This document shows positions 61,662 through 64,000 of a stretch of 64,000 bases of DNA, one piece after another. The translations under genes and the position numbers were made by a program. Within the stretch, counting starts at the first letter, position 1. Each line of letters opens with the position of its first letter. The stretch is from contig QAOA01004219.1 in NCBI GenBank assembly GCA_003255065.1, positions 358,726-422,725 on the forward strand. The letters are read 5' to 3'. Source of the stretch: Cercis canadensis (Eukaryota > Streptophyta > Magnoliopsida > Fabales > Fabaceae). The notes beneath the pieces are model-generated. The model did no database searches and was not told the origin of the DNA. It saw only the letters and a program-made list of their open reading frames with translations.

Positions 61662-63068
61662 GCGAAATACTTGTCAATCTTGTATTTTGAAGTAAGCCTT
61701 AAAGTTACTTGGTCTATTCATAGAAAGCTTGTCAAAAAAGTAATACAGGCAAAAATGTGGATCAGATAATAAGAGATGCATTTTCAAATGCCAAGCTTTC
61801 TTGTTTTCACCTGTAAGTTTTCCAAATCTCAAACCAGACTTTGATTGTAGCTCCCACCAGCAACCAGACCTATACAAAGATATGAACCATCAAAACTAAC
61901 TACAATAGACCTATTTTCATTTCAGCTTTAATTTTCTATCTAGGAGCTGAAAAGTAGCAGTCTAGAAAACCAACCTTGAGATTTAAGAGAAATCAGGTTC
62001 TGTCTAAGCCATTTTATCAAATCCAACAGATTACAGATTCAAAGTTGGGTTGACATGCATAAGCAACATAATGTAGAAATTAGAATTGTACTATGTAAGC
62101 TACCACCAATAACTAAGCAAAGAGAAAGAATCATTGAATACCTGAATAAGTGGATGACAAACTTTTGGGACTGGAGAGAAATTTTGGCAAAGATATTTAT
62201 TTTGTTGTCTCTAAGATCCTTTTTTTTCACCTGCAACATTCACATAGTAAATTTTTCTTACGGCACAAATTCAAAGTTTTTCATTTAATAGTTAAAATGT
62301 AGAAACACAGAAAAGGAAAAGCAAATAACTAAACCTATTATAAGAGCCTATTTGCATGGTTCACCATAGTGATATGTAAATATCTTATTTTTTATCTACT
62401 TAATATGATGAATCTTCTATGTATGCTTATCTTATATAATTCATACACAAGTTAGATGAATAGTGAAATGAACTTGTGAAAAGGTTGCATGGGTAAGAAA
62501 ATAACAATGCTTACCTTTGCAATATAGTGATATCCATCAATGGCGGGTGAGTGGTAAGTTATTAAGGTAGTCAACAAAGTCCCAAAAATATGAAAATATT
62601 TAACATTGGGACCTTGGCCTGACATCCAGCTATTTCAGGAAGTATTTTGAGTTAGTGCTAATAACAAGCAAAAGCAATATACATAAAAATAAATAAATAA
62701 ATAATTTTTTTATTTTTATTTTTGATGAATGTTATTTCTAAGTTACCTTGAAAGTTGAAACACAAAGAAAGTGTAGAAAGATCCCCAACAACCAGCAATT
62801 ACACATTAGCGAACATATAACTTTGACACAGTTTCTGTAATAAACATGAGGAAGACTTACTTAGATATGGGTTAGAAACAAATACTTGATTCAAACTGCT
62901 AAGACTATTTATGGTTTCAAAGAAAAATTAAAGGCTCAGGCTTTGGTTCCAATTTCTATTGGAAAGAGAAGCCTTATGGGAAGCAGAGAAAGTGAAAAGT
63001 TATGGAATCACTAAGATTAAATTTAAACTTACAAGAGAGCATAGAATAAATTGCTCCATCATCAGGTT
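61662..63068. repeat. Block A, copy 3 (full length), with small conserved frame
   Basis: Matches 49095-50514 end to end. The small frame is at 62055-62288 (77 residues; Ala7 is Val here). In this copy the block is followed by unique sequence from 63069. Confidence 0.8.
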
Positions 63069-64000
63069 CTTTCTTTGGTAATTGTAAAATAGTATTTAAA
63101 TTTAAAAAAAAAAATCTTCTTTAATAAACTAATCTTACAATTTGAACTCCTCTTAGATTTAAGACCTAACATTAACTAATCTAACTATATTTGGAGCAAT
63201 ATTATATGTACAAATTAAATGATTTCATTTAAAAAGAAATTATTTGTAAATCCTATTAAAAGTAATTTCAATTTATAAATCATTAAATATTGGTCCTTGC
63301 CATAAAAAAAAAAAGGAAGAAAGAAAAGACACAAGAAAATGAAATTCGAGTTCATGAAGAAAAGTGAATTGCAAATATCTGGTAACTTGAGATGATTCAC
63401 AAACCCAAGCAACTTCTATGCTAACGAGTATCTAACTTGGAAGAGAATATGGCTAGTTCTTTGGTGCCGTGTGTGCTTTTTCTTTCACTCTCCATTCTCT
63501 TTCTCTTAAAAATACATTACATTTTACGTGTTCTGCACCCCGCATTGGTTCTTAAATAAGCTGTAGAGTGCAAAACAAATTAGAAAGAAGCTGCACAGTA
63601 CAGAACAAGAGAGAGAGAGAGAGGGAGTGTTGAATTTGCAAATAGTCCCAAGAGCAGATAAAAAGGTCACACAATTTTATATACAGAAAACTTTGTTTAA
63701 CTCCAGCAAAACCTTTGTTTTTCTTTTGAGCAATTAGTAGCCAAAATGCAGCAAATTTCAGCTTAATTTGAGTCTTCTGCTCTCTATGTTAATTTCTTTT
63801 ATTATTTTTTTGGCCATGTCTATCTTTTCTTTTTCATTTCAAGGTTTGTCCTCATTCTTATAATTTACGAGAGAACATTAACATGAAGCACTAACATTCT
63901 GCTTAACCTTTGCGTATTAGAAAACAGGGTCCCCAGTCCGAGATCGTATGTGTTCCGGCGAGCTCAACCAATGAAAAAGGAGAAAGCTAAAAACGAGTAC
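63069..64000. other. Unique sequence to the window end
   Basis: AT-rich with a GA-rich tract near 63609-63632. The last 70 bases are richer in GC, and on the minus strand a frame stays open to the edge (ending SSPEHIRSRTGDPVF and a stop near 63930). It may be the end of a neighbouring gene, but it is too short to identify. Confidence 0.35.

Noticed and set aside
63930-64000. Minus-strand frame open to the window edge ending RSRTGDPVF
   Set aside because: Too short to identify and no splice or start evidence within the window.
1-64000. CRISPR arrays, bacterial-type operons or tRNA/rRNA genes
   Set aside because: None seen; the two tRNA-like box pairs belong to SINE-type repeats without a complete cloverleaf.

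Overview
The window is plant nuclear DNA. It is AT-rich, its genes are split by GT-AG introns, and it carries plant-only families: a stomagen-type EPFL peptide, a DUF26 cysteine-rich secreted protein and CC-NB-LRR resistance genes. It looks like a eudicot, probably a woody one, but the species cannot be read from the sequence. All exon models below were read by eye from reading frames, splice sites and phase continuity; no database search was run.

Left part (1-31 kb) is ordinary single-copy sequence with long gaps: the 3' end of an HMCES/SRAP abasic-site protein (+), a small Arg-rich protein (-), a MazG-fold dCTP-pyrophosphatase-like gene (-), a 14 kb gene-poor stretch with a 624-bp Mutator-type foldback element and tRNA-derived SINE-like repeats, the stomatal peptide gene EPFL9 (-), and an 11-exon PEP-carboxykinase-like gene whose ATP-binding loop is missing (-).

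Middle (32-35 kb): an intact DUF26 secreted protein with a decayed copy of its 3' end 1.5 kb upstream, followed by a SINE.

Right part (35-63 kb) is a segmental tandem duplication. Unit 1 holds an intact 8-exon asparaginyl-tRNA-synthetase-like gene with a WHEP insert and an intact single-exon CC-NB-LRR gene of 1101 codons. Unit 2 repeats both in the same order and orientation, but the synthetase copy is a decayed pseudogene and the NLR copy is full length with two in-frame stops. Intergenic blocks, called A, B and C here, are repeated two or three times around them, and a GDSL-lipase relic lies between the unit 1 genes. The most interesting point is that the synthetase-like protein lacks the conserved arginine of class II motif 2 and that of motif 3. 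Both losses are shared by the decayed copy, so they predate the duplication. Several single-N positions are flanked by near-perfect direct repeats and look like unmerged contig ends rather than biology.
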